NCBI GenBank assembly: GCA_022827835.1 | Contig: JAJEIO010000019.1 | Coordinates: 124,001-188,000, forward strand | Origin: Candidatus Latescibacterota bacterium | GTDB lineage: Bacteria; Latescibacterota; UBA2968; UBA8231 | Direction: 5' to 3' | Length of the DNA stretch: 64,000 nucleotides | Shown: positions 24,769-32,292 of the stretch, piece after piece | How positions within the stretch are numbered: the stretch's first letter is position 1 | How the letters are laid out: every line of letters starts with the position of its first letter | Made by a program: the position numbers and the translations under genes | Notes under the pieces: generated by a model | The model's database searches: none | Seen by the model: the letters and a program-made list of their open reading frames with translations, nothing else | What the model was told of the DNA's origin: nothing

Positions 24769-26529
24769 GTGTCGGGTCTGGATTACGCGCTGATGGCGCT
24801 CTACATGCTCTTTTTGGTGGGGATGGGATTGTACTATAGGAGGTTCGCCCAAGCGAGCATGGAAAATTACTTCTTGGGCGGGCGCAAGATGAAGGGGTGG
24901 ATGAGCGGCACCAGCTATGCGGTCACCTGCATGAACGCCGACGTAGCGCCAGCGTACTGCGGCATGACGGTCATCACCGGGACCTTTATCTGCTGGTGGT
25001 ATTTGAGCCGCTTCGGGCTGGCGCTGATGATCGGTGGGCTGCTCTTCGCCGTATGCTGGCGACGGTTGAAAATTTTTACCTCACCGGAATTTTACGAACT
25101 CCGCTTTGGCGGTGCGGCTGCGCCGACGATGCGCGCTTGGGTCTCGCTGCGCAGCGCCTTTGTCGCAGTGGTAGCCTGGACTGGGGCGGGGCTTTTGGGG
25201 CTGACGAAAGTGTCTGAGGCGCTCTTGGGCTGGTCGCGCTTTGAGACCTTCCTGCTGGTTATTCCGATCATCTTGGTCTATGTGGTGCTCTCCGGCTACA
25301 TGGGCGTGGTGATGTCGGATTTGATTCAGACCGCGATCATGATCGGGTCCTCGCTGGTGCTGATGGGCCTAGTCTGGGCCGACTTTGGCGGGCCGACAGG
25401 GCTCTATCAGGCGCTGGTCACGCAGTTCGGGGAAGGGGTCGTTAGCTGGCATCCGCCGATGAGCCACGAACTCTTAGGGGTGGTGGGAATTATCGCGTGG
25501 ACGATGGGAACCGCAATAGGCTATGGCGGCGACGTAGCCCCGATGGCCGGGGCGATGGAAGGCCAACGACTGCTCTCGTGTCGCAACAGCCGCGAGGCGA
25601 CGCGGATGTACGTCTGGACCGAGATTGTGCTCTTCCTAATGCTGGCGGTGCTGACCCTGCCAGCTCTGGGGGCGATGGTCAAATGGCCGGGCCTGCACGA
25701 CGGCAGCATGGACAAGGAACTGGCCTACGGCCTTTTGTTGGGCCACTACTTGCCTTCGGGTCTTTTGGGGCTGGCGCTGGTGGCGATGTTCGCGTCGATC
25801 ATGTCCACGGTGGATTCCAACATGAACTTCGGGGCTCAGGTCTTCATCAATGACGTGTATCGGCGCTTTATCAAACGCGGCGCTGAGATGGCCCACTACA
25901 TGGGCGTCGGTCGAGTGGTGATGCTAGCGATCATGGGCCTCTCACTGGCGGTCGCGCTACAAGCCGAGAACGTCATCGACATCGCGGTTTTTATGCTCGG
26001 GCTTTCCTCGGCTGAACTGACGGCCAATTGGGGCCAGTGGTGGTGGTGGCGCTTTAACGGCAAGGCGCGACTGGCCGCCTCGTTCGGCGGGCCGGTGGTC
26101 TTTCTCCTGAACAAGTACGTGGTTTTCGTCCATTTGATTGACGCGGGACAGGATGCGGCGTATGTGGTGGTGCTCTCGTCGATTGCCGCGACGTGCCTGC
26201 TCTGGATCGCGGTGGCGCTTTGCACCAAGCCGGAGCCAGAGGAAAAGCTCTTGGCTTTCTACAAAGAGGCGCGACCGATGGGATGGTGGGGGCCGATCGC
26301 GCAAAAGGCGGGTGTTGAGACCGGTGGCGGCGCACCGATCGCGCACGGCTTGAGTCTCGCCCTGCTCGGTGCGGTGGCCGTGGGAGGAGGCATTATCGGG
26401 TTTTCGGGGTTTTACGTGGGGCGTTGGACTGTGGCGTTGGTCGGGGGATTAGTGGCGCTGGTGCTGGGGGTAGCGTTGCGAGGGGCATACACTCGATATA
26501 TGCGCCGAGTGGGCGCGGACGAGGGGTAA
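24769..26529 (+). CDS. Sodium:solute symporter family protein
   Basis: A 586-aa inner-membrane protein with about thirteen to fourteen hydrophobic segments. Family features include ENYFLGGRKMKGW in the first loop, YVVLSGYMGVVMSDLIQ, and FASIMSTVDSNMNFGAQVF, which holds the Ser/Thr region of the Na2 sodium site. It should import a sugar, sugar acid or other small organic solute with sodium. The start is GTG 24769 with AGGAGG close upstream. It is the only recognisable importer of organic solutes in the window and is not in an operon with the catabolic genes. Confidence 0.9.
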   Translation: MSGLDYALMALYMLFLVGMGLYYRRFAQASMENYFLGGRKMKGWMSGTSYAVTCMNADVAPAYCGMTVITGTFICWWYLSRFGLALMIGGLLFAVCWRRLKIFTSPEFYELRFGGAAAPTMRAWVSLRSAFVAVVAWTGAGLLGLTKVSEALLGWSRFETFLLVIPIILVYVVLSGYMGVVMSDLIQTAIMIGSSLVLMGLVWADFGGPTGLYQALVTQFGEGVVSWHPPMSHELLGVVGIIAWTMGTAIGYGGDVAPMAGAMEGQRLLSCRNSREATRMYVWTEIVLFLMLAVLTLPALGAMVKWPGLHDGSMDKELAYGLLLGHYLPSGLLGLALVAMFASIMSTVDSNMNFGAQVFINDVYRRFIKRGAEMAHYMGVGRVVMLAIMGLSLAVALQAENVIDIAVFMLGLSSAELTANWGQWWWWRFNGKARLAASFGGPVVFLLNKYVVFVHLIDAGQDAAYVVVLSSIAATCLLWIAVALCTKPEPEEKLLAFYKEARPMGWWGPIAQKAGVETGGGAPIAHGLSLALLGAVAVGGGIIGFSGFYVGRWTVALVGGLVALVLGVALRGAYTRYMRRVGADEG

Positions 26530-26549
26530 AGGTGCAAGCCAGCGTGGCA

Positions 26550-26579
26550 TTGACGCGGTAGCTCTATGTATCTTAAGAT
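26550..26579 (+). promoter_or_regulatory. Promoter of the toxin-antitoxin operon
   Basis: TTGACG at 26550-26555, an 18-base spacer and TAAGAT at 26574-26579, 66 bases ahead of the antitoxin ATG. Such operons are usually repressed by the antitoxin at this site; I do not see a clear operator palindrome. Confidence 0.45.
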
Positions 26580-26645
26580 AAAAGACCTGCGGAAATTGGT
26601 CAGGTAGATTCAAGGCGATAAAGCTCGCTCTATAAAGGAGCAAAA

Positions 26646-27323
26646 ATGGCAGATTACTTATATATCGGACATGGCGTCTATAGCGTGGCGGAAGCGGCCC
26701 GGCTGACGGGTGTTCCCGCTAGCACTATTCGGCGTTGGACGCGGGGTTATAGCTACACCCGGAATGGACTTCGCTATGAGTTGCCGCCCGTGTTTGCTTC
26801 AACGGAGGCCGGGGAAGGCCCTATCCTGCGCTTTGTCGATCTTATCGAAGTCCGAGCCTTGCGGGGTTTTCGCGAGAAGGGGGTACCGTGGTCGATCTTG
26901 CGCATTGCCTCGCACAAAGCAGCTCAGATTACGGGACATTCTCATCCATTTTCGCAGCGCAGCTTTCGCACAGATGGCCGCCGCATCCTCCAGCAAGTGG
27001 AAGAGGCGGCACTGCACGATATCGTAACCGACGAGCAGTATTTTAAGGACTTTGTCAGGACTTTTCTGCCCGACAACGAGCTAGATTTTTCGGAAACAGG
27101 TGCCCCGGTGTGTTGGCATCCTATGGGCCGGGAGAGCACGGTCATCATCGAACCTACTCGTAGTTTCGGAGCACCGATATGCGATCCCAGCGGTGTCCGC
27201 ACTCGTCTACTGAGTCGCACCTATCGAGCCGAGCAAGACATGGACCGGGTCGCTTGGTGGTACGATGCCACTCCTAAGGAAGTAAGCGATGCTGTCACAT
27301 ACGAGGCACAATTAGCAGCGTGA
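26646..27323 (+). CDS. VapB45-like antitoxin (MerR-like HTH plus DUF433)
   Basis: A 225-aa DNA-binding protein. Residues 10 to 35 form a helix-turn-helix of MerR type (VAEAARLTGVPASTIRRW); residues about 60 to 225 match the DUF433-containing part, ending VAWWYDATPKEVSDAVTYEA, the typical DUF433 helix pair. This layout is known from VapB45 of Mycobacterium tuberculosis. It should neutralise the toxin encoded next and repress the operon. Its stop overlaps the GTG start of the toxin. The base composition is visibly less GC-rich than neighbouring catabolic genes, consistent with transfer. It is the only recognised HTH protein in the window. Confidence 0.82.
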   Translation: MADYLYIGHGVYSVAEAARLTGVPASTIRRWTRGYSYTRNGLRYELPPVFASTEAGEGPILRFVDLIEVRALRGFREKGVPWSILRIASHKAAQITGHSHPFSQRSFRTDGRRILQQVEEAALHDIVTDEQYFKDFVRTFLPDNELDFSETGAPVCWHPMGRESTVIIEPTRSFGAPICDPSGVRTRLLSRTYRAEQDMDRVAWWYDATPKEVSDAVTYEAQLAA

Positions 27324-27742
27324 GGTTTTTCCTCGACAACAACATCTCTCACCGTCTAGCTGCGGCGTTGATTGCCCTAGATGACCGTGTAGAACGAGGG
27401 GACTGGACGGTAGAACACCTTAGAGTCCGTTTTAATCAGCAGACAGAGGATGTCACTTGGCTTGAAGCATTAGGCCGTGAGGGGGAATGGATCGTGATCT
27501 CGGGCGATATTCGGATTTCTCGGAATCGGGCCGAAAGGGCTGCTTGGCGTGAGTCGGGCTTGACGGCCTTTTTTTTCGCTAGCCAATATCCAGAAAAGAA
27601 AATCTGGACCCAAGTTATGCACTTCCTGCGTTGGTGGCCGGAGATCACGCGCGAGGCTCGGGAACACAGGGAAGCACCTGAAGGATCTGGATATGTGATT
27701 CCGATGCAGAAGAAGAAGTGGAAGATCATAACTCACGACTGA
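27320..27742 (+). CDS. VapC45-like PIN-fold toxin
   Basis: A 140-aa protein starting MRFFLDNNISHRLAAALIAL. The early Asp-Asn-Asn of the first strand and ISGDIRISRNRAE in the middle correspond to the PIN-like domain of VapC45-type ribonuclease toxins. The C-terminus is basic (QKKKWKI). Its GTG start overlaps the antitoxin stop (GTGA), fixing the start and implying coupled synthesis. The predicted target is RNA. No obvious damage is seen, so the pair may be active. Confidence 0.8.
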   Translation: MRFFLDNNISHRLAAALIALDDRVERGDWTVEHLRVRFNQQTEDVTWLEALGREGEWIVISGDIRISRNRAERAAWRESGLTAFFFASQYPEKKIWTQVMHFLRWWPEITREAREHREAPEGSGYVIPMQKKKWKIITHD

Positions 27743-27824
27743 CCCACTGCGCCGAGTGGCTGCGTCTGGAGTATAAAGGACACTTCCTTAGTGCCTGACA
27801 GCAAAGGCTGCGATGTCCACGCAG

Positions 27825-28613
27825 CTACGGCGCGTCCGGTGCTGGACGCGCCGCCGGCATCGCTGAGAATGCGTCCTCCCCCTCGCCCACGGTAATGGCG
27901 GAAAACTGCACGTATCCCCACATGTGGGGCTCGTGCATATTGATCACCCCCATTGGCGACCACACCCAGTTGTCGCAGGGAACGCCTTCCCTTTTCAAAT
28001 AACCGCCCTTGTAGCGGTCGAACTCCCATTCGACGCGGGAGAAGTTGACCCGCCAGCGATCGCCGGGCTTGGGAAGGCAGGCGGTGCTGGCGTATTTTTC
28101 CATGCTGCTCCAAGGGATGGCCACCTCCACCGACCAGCCCCGATCTACATCATCCGAGCAGTTGAGGGTGCCGTCGATCTGCACGGCGTGCCTGATACCT
28201 TCAAAGTCGAAGCCCCAATCGGCCTCGCCGCCGCGATTGTATTGCTTGGGCAGATAGAGATCCCAAGCCACGTTGAGCGGGTTGATTTCAAATTCCATGT
28301 AGTGCTCGCCATCGTCGTCTGGATCAATGAAGATCTCGAAGTCGTTGTCATTGCAAATGACCGAGTCGCGCTTGGTCAGCGTGCCCCATACGTGCGGCTC
28401 TTCCATGTCGGCACCAAAGTAGAAATAGTCGTCGTCCCACAGCATGGCGACCCGAGTGGCAAAGCGGGGCAGGGGCTTTTTGTCTCCTTCGATATCGACG
28501 AATAAGGGGGTGCGGCACGCGCGCTTCCAAGACGCTTCGGTGAGGTGGCCGTCGATGGAGAGGGGTTCTTTGGCGCGGTAGCACATGTATTGTTCGGGAA
28601 TGATCTGGCTCAT
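27825..28613 (-). CDS. CBM9-like carbohydrate-binding domain protein
   Basis: A 262-aa protein of the CBM9-like/DOMON fold: IDGHLTEASWKRA at the start, then FVDIEGD, VAMLWDDDYFYFGADMEEP, DNDFEIFIDPDDDGEHYMEF and a final WRVNFSRVEW. These are successive beta strands of the family, which in secreted enzymes binds sugar ends, and in stand-alone cytoplasmic forms has unknown ligand. No signal peptide is visible. Its ATG overlaps the GNAT gene stop (ATGA), making a cupin - GNAT - CBM9 operon. A 9-base-pair palindrome sits over its last codons. Confidence 0.83.
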   Translation of the reverse strand: MSQIIPEQYMCYRAKEPLSIDGHLTEASWKRACRTPLFVDIEGDKKPLPRFATRVAMLWDDDYFYFGADMEEPHVWGTLTKRDSVICNDNDFEIFIDPDDDGEHYMEFEINPLNVAWDLYLPKQYNRGGEADWGFDFEGIRHAVQIDGTLNCSDDVDRGWSVEVAIPWSSMEKYASTACLPKPGDRWRVNFSRVEWEFDRYKGGYLKREGVPCDNWVWSPMGVINMHEPHMWGYVQFSAITVGEGEDAFSAMPAARPAPDAP

Positions 28614-29344
28614 TGATCGTTTCCTTGGTTTTTGAGAATGGGTCGGGTGAGGTCTGAAAGGCGCAATCGCTGATTGTCTTGGTCGTCAAAATTGTCTGGG
28701 GCTAACCAAGTCAGAAAGGCTTGCTCTAGCCCCGGCCACTCCGAATCAATGGCTGCGTACCATGCAGTGTCCCGATTGCGCCCGTTATAGACCGTTGCTT
28801 GACGAAAAATCCCCTCAAATGAAAATCCCAGCCGTTGGGCGGCTGCCCGCGATGCTTTGTTCAGGCTGTCGCACTTCCACGAGTAGCGTCGATAGCCCAA
28901 TTCGAATGCCTTCTTCATCATGAGGTACATGGCCTCGGTGGCCAATGGCGTTCGCTGTAGCTGCGGGGAATAGTGGATGTGCCCCACCTCAATAGCGCCG
29001 CTTGCAGGTGAGATGTTGAGGTAGCTCGCGACGCCACATGCTGACCCAGCGCGTTTGTCCACGATGGCAAAGAACAGTGGATCGTCCCCTAAGCACGTCT
29101 CGTTCATCCAGTCCCGGTAGCTGTCTTTGTCGGAGAATGGGCCGTATGCCAAGTAAGTCCAATTCTCGCCTTCCGTATCAAAGGCGTTGGCCTGATACAG
29201 GTCGTCAAGATGGCTATCGACGTGCAGTGGTTCCAACCGACAAAGGCGACCCTCCATGCATTCTCGCGGCGGATTGGGTGGTGGCGTCCAATCCGGCAGT
29301 GCAAAGCTGATCGGCTGCCCAAGGCTATTGGTACGATTGCTCAT
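28610..29344 (-). CDS. GNAT acetyltransferase, RimJ/RimL type
   Basis: A 244-aa acetyltransferase. The N-terminal SLGQPISFALPDWTPPPNPP and MEGRLCRLEPLH segments are typical of the RimJ-like group, with acetyl-CoA site LQRTPLATEAMYLMMKKAF and RRYSWKCDSLNKASRAAAQR near the C-terminus. ATG 29344 matches homologue starts; an ATG at 29377 would overlap the cupin gene by 14 bases. Neither start has a strong ribosome site, which suggests reinitiation after the cupin gene. The acceptor is unknown; homologues are often annotated as protein or small-molecule N-acetyltransferases. Confidence 0.85.
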   Translation of the reverse strand: MSNRTNSLGQPISFALPDWTPPPNPPRECMEGRLCRLEPLHVDSHLDDLYQANAFDTEGENWTYLAYGPFSDKDSYRDWMNETCLGDDPLFFAIVDKRAGSACGVASYLNISPASGAIEVGHIHYSPQLQRTPLATEAMYLMMKKAFELGYRRYSWKCDSLNKASRAAAQRLGFSFEGIFRQATVYNGRNRDTAWYAAIDSEWPGLEQAFLTWLAPDNFDDQDNQRLRLSDLTRPILKNQGNDQ

Positions 29345-29363
29345 GCGGTGGTTTTGAGGCGGT

Positions 29364-30017
29364 TCAATATACTGCATCGACAGACCCCGCTCGGGGTGCC
29401 AATCCGTTCCAGCCGTCCGCCACGGCGCTCGTCTGCTTAAAAAGCTGCAAAAGCGGTTCCCACATGGCCTCGCGTACGCGGCTGGCCGCTTCCATATCGC
29501 CAGCCATTAGGGCCTGCTTGAGTTCTTGTCCCCGCTCTTCTTGGATGCGCGCGCTCTCTTGTGCTTGGGCCGCTAGGGCGCGCACTGCATCGATGTGGCC
29601 ATCGATCAACTCGGCCACCGGCGTGGTCGAATCCGTCGTGGTATCGTAGTCGCTCGACGGCCTGAAGTGGGGCGGCTGGCGCTCGCCCTTGTCGTCGTAA
29701 AATGTATGAGTCGGCTGGATGTGCGGCGTCACCGAGAGGTACATATAGACTGGCTCGTCGCCGATGACTCGCACCGAGTGCGGCTCGTCGGTTAGGGCGT
29801 AGCACATCTGTCCCGGTCCAACTTCTTTCACCTCGCCGTTGATTTTGAACTCCACCCGACCCGACAAAATGATGAAGATCTCGTCGCCCAAGTCGTGTGT
29901 GTGCCAAGCGTCGAGCGAGCCTGTGCCTGGCTCTAAGCGGCAGAAGCGGGCGCGGATCTGCGGCCGCACTAGAATGTTGCGAATATCCCGGCGACAATCG
30001 TAAACTTCAAATCCCAT
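29364..30017 (-). CDS. Cupin-domain protein
   Basis: A 217-aa protein with one cupin barrel. Motif 1 is seen in GSLDAWHTHDLGDEIFIILS (two His and a Glu) and motif 2 in CYALTDEPHSVRVIGD (His), so a metal site is likely. The C-terminal 90 residues are helical (HIDAVRALAAQAQESARIQE) and outside the barrel. AAGGAG lies before the ATG. Roles of such proteins range from sugar isomerases to ligand sensors. It starts the minus-strand operon with the GNAT and CBM9-like genes and diverges from the PhyH gene at 30186. Confidence 0.86.
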   Translation of the reverse strand: MGFEVYDCRRDIRNILVRPQIRARFCRLEPGTGSLDAWHTHDLGDEIFIILSGRVEFKINGEVKEVGPGQMCYALTDEPHSVRVIGDEPVYMYLSVTPHIQPTHTFYDDKGERQPPHFRPSSDYDTTTDSTTPVAELIDGHIDAVRALAAQAQESARIQEERGQELKQALMAGDMEAASRVREAMWEPLLQLFKQTSAVADGWNGLAPRAGSVDAVY

Positions 30018-30185
30018 GGCGTTCTCCTTCCTTGAAAGGCAAGATCAGATTTACTACCTTGCGCCGGCACAATCTAACGCTCGCCATACGCTTAGCAAAG
30101 GCCCGCCGATGATGACCCCCGAACATCGCAGCTTCTTCGATTGGATCGGTTGTTTAGACCTTGAGAGCGCCGTGGGGAATGTCTG

Positions 30186-30962
30186 GTGAACGGACCCTTC
30201 GACATTACCAACGAACAGCTCGCCCACTTCGAGCGCAACGGGTTCTTCCTGATCCCCAACCCCGTTGGTGCCGAAGGTATGCGCCAGATTGACTTCCGGC
30301 AGCAGGAGGTCGAGCCGGAGTGGGAGCGCACCGAGTTTCCCGAGGGCTGCAATCGGCTGGCCTGCCAATTCCTGATGATCGGCGAGTTGCTGTTGCAGAT
30401 GGTGGAGCGGCCCGAGTTGGTCGAGGCGGCGCGGCGGATTCTGGACGCCGAAGAGGTACACGTGGGTGCCTGTGGCATCGGCGATGCCTCGAAGATTGTC
30501 AGCGCCGACGGCCGACCGCAGCGGCAGGCTCACTGGCACGTGGACGGTGGGCCGGAAGTGAAGCAGGTCTCCTTCCGCACCGCCCTCGACCGCCACGATG
30601 CCAGCAATGCACCGCTGCGGGTGCTGCCCGGCAGCCAGTACCGCTCCCGCGAGGAGGTGGCGGCTGAATTGTTACAACTCGAACTGGCCACCGGCACCCA
30701 CGACAAGGTGCCGACGCATTGCTTCGCCCACCATCCTAGCGAAGTCGAGGTTGTCCTCGACCCACGGTGGACTTTGGTGTGGACGCCCTCGTGTTGGCAC
30801 GCCACTGGGGTGAAGACGGCTGCCGGTCCGCGACGCGCCATGGGCTGGAACTACTTCCCGCCGGGCGGCCGCAAGCGCGACTTGGCGGCGCTGAAGCATC
30901 TGCATTCCGACTGGCCGGACTGGCCCGAGGCGCGTCAGCGTCTCTGGGGTCTGGTCGATTGA
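30186..30962 (+). CDS. Phytanoyl-CoA dioxygenase family protein (canonical)
   Basis: A 258-aa PhyH oxygenase. H-V-D in AHWHVDGGPEV and a distal His in SCWHATGVKTA give the iron site; APLRVLPGSQYR is the family strand and GPRRAMGWNYF supplies the 2-oxoglutarate Arg. The N-terminus QLAHFERNGFFLIPNPVG is standard. The start is GTG 30186 with GGGGA upstream. The last 47 bases of this gene recur 1.2 kb downstream after the octopine-dehydrogenase-type gene, evidence for a former tandem copy. Confidence 0.9.
   Translation: MNGPFDITNEQLAHFERNGFFLIPNPVGAEGMRQIDFRQQEVEPEWERTEFPEGCNRLACQFLMIGELLLQMVERPELVEAARRILDAEEVHVGACGIGDASKIVSADGRPQRQAHWHVDGGPEVKQVSFRTALDRHDASNAPLRVLPGSQYRSREEVAAELLQLELATGTHDKVPTHCFAHHPSEVEVVLDPRWTLVWTPSCWHATGVKTAAGPRRAMGWNYFPPGGRKRDLAALKHLHSDWPDWPEARQRLWGLVD
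30916..30962 (+). repeat. Direct repeat copy A (end of the PhyH gene)
   Basis: These 47 bases, the end of the PhyH gene including its stop codon, match 32141-32187 at 45 of 47 positions. The two copies bracket the octopine-dehydrogenase-type gene. Confidence 0.9.
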
Positions 30963-31026
30963 CTCAGGAACCCGTTGACGGTCGCTAGATAACGTCGTCT
31001 AAGACAAAGGAGAAAAGGATACTTCC

Positions 31027-32121
31027 ATGTCCGAACACATTACCATTCTCGGCGGCGGCAATACGGCATTTGCCACGGCTGCAAATCTGACCCTGAAAGG
31101 TTTTGCTATTACGCTTTGCGAATTGCCAGAATTTGGGCACACGCTCGATCCGGTGCGCGCCCAAGGCGTGATTCATTTGGTGGGGGTCGAAGAGACGGGG
31201 GTCGCAAAAGTTCACTGCATGACCACGGATATTGAAGCGGCGCTGAATGCGTCCGACTTGATCCTGTTAATCGTGCCGGCGTATGCCCACAAACCATTTG
31301 CCATTGCCTGCGCCCCCTATCTCAGACCCGAACACATGGTCGTGCTGATGCCGGGCACATTGGGCGCATTGGAATGGGCGACACTATTGCGCGACCAAGG
31401 AGTAACAGACATCGCGCTGGCGGAGGTGGATACCGCGCCGTATGTGTGTCGGAAAACAGCACCGGATACCGCGACGATTTGGGGTACCGTGACGGGCTTG
31501 GGCTTGGGGGTGTTGCCAGCGACAGAAACAGATCGCGTGCGCGCTCGTCTGTCGCCGCTGTTCCCGGGCATTCAGACCTATCCCACCGCGATGGCCTGTG
31601 GTTTGTCCGCGATGAATCCGGTCGTGCATCCTGCGGGTGTGTTGATGAACGCAGGACGAATCGAATATTCGCACGGTGAGTTCTATTTCTACGAAGAAGG
31701 GGTATCCCCATCGGTGGCAAAGACGATCATGGCCGTGGATGCAGAGCGGAGGGCCATCGCAACAGCTTTGGGTTACGATCTCATAGCGGCCGATGAAGCG
31801 TTTTACCGCGCGGGTTTTGGCCCTCGGGGGGATTTGTGGGCAACGATTAATGGCAGCCGAATGCTCACGCAACTCAAAGCTCCTGGGTCGCTCGAGAGCC
31901 GTTGGCTCAGCGAGGATATTCCATACGGTCTTTCAACTTGGCACGATGTGGGCGCGCAATACGGTGTGGACGCGCCTTTGATGCGCGGGTTGGTGGATAT
32001 CGGGTCCGTGGTGATGGGGGCTGATGGGTGGGCCACGGGGCGGAGTGTGCGCGAACTGGGCATTGAGGGCATGGATTTGGATACCTTAAATGCGTTTTTG
32101 CAAACGGGGTCTGCACCGTGA
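31027..32121 (+). CDS. Octopine/nopaline dehydrogenase-type oxidoreductase
   Basis: A 364-aa NAD(P)-dependent enzyme. The N-terminal Rossmann motif ITILGGGNTAFATAANLTLK is followed by a glycerol-3-phosphate-dehydrogenase-like strand LILLIVPAYAHKPF, and the C-terminal domain has MNPVVHPAGVLMNAGRIE with the conserved catalytic His region. The family makes or oxidises N-carboxyalkyl amino acids (opines) or related 2-hydroxy acids. AAAGGAGA lies upstream. Base composition is visibly lower in GC than flanking genes, and a degraded PhyH tail follows in the same frame, so it was probably acquired and inserted into a second PhyH copy. Confidence 0.88.
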   Translation: MSEHITILGGGNTAFATAANLTLKGFAITLCELPEFGHTLDPVRAQGVIHLVGVEETGVAKVHCMTTDIEAALNASDLILLIVPAYAHKPFAIACAPYLRPEHMVVLMPGTLGALEWATLLRDQGVTDIALAEVDTAPYVCRKTAPDTATIWGTVTGLGLGVLPATETDRVRARLSPLFPGIQTYPTAMACGLSAMNPVVHPAGVLMNAGRIEYSHGEFYFYEEGVSPSVAKTIMAVDAERRAIATALGYDLIAADEAFYRAGFGPRGDLWATINGSRMLTQLKAPGSLESRWLSEDIPYGLSTWHDVGAQYGVDAPLMRGLVDIGSVVMGADGWATGRSVRELGIEGMDLDTLNAFLQTGSAP

Positions 32122-32187
32122 AAGCGGGCGATTGGCTGGTCGGACTGGCCCGAGGCGCGGCAGCGTCTCTGGGGTCTGATCGATTGA
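32122..32187 (+). pseudogene. Remnant of a second PhyH gene (C-terminal tail)
   Basis: Directly after the stop of the octopine-dehydrogenase-type gene, in the same frame, the sequence reads KRAIGWSDWPEARQRLWGLI and a final Asp before TGA. This corresponds to two separate parts of the PhyH at 30186, RAMGW and SDWPDWPEARQRLWGLVD, with the residues between them missing. It is therefore a decayed paralogue, not just a target-site copy. Confidence 0.8.
32141..32187 (+). repeat. Direct repeat copy B (downstream of the octopine-dehydrogenase gene)
   Basis: These 47 bases match 30916-30962 except at two positions. It lies wholly inside the PhyH remnant. Confidence 0.9.
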
Positions 32188-32292
32188 CGGCGGGGCTAAG
32201 AACTATATTTGGTCAAAGACGTCTTCTAGAATGGCGGCGCTTTTTAGGCGCTTGAAGGGGAGGGTCGATAATTCCGTCACGGGAGGTATCCT

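Noticed and set aside
27829-27852. Perfect 9-base-pair palindrome at the end of the CBM9-like gene as a terminator
   Set aside because: It lies within the last codons and is not followed by a T-run on the minus strand; a smaller hairpin just beyond has only CTTT after it.
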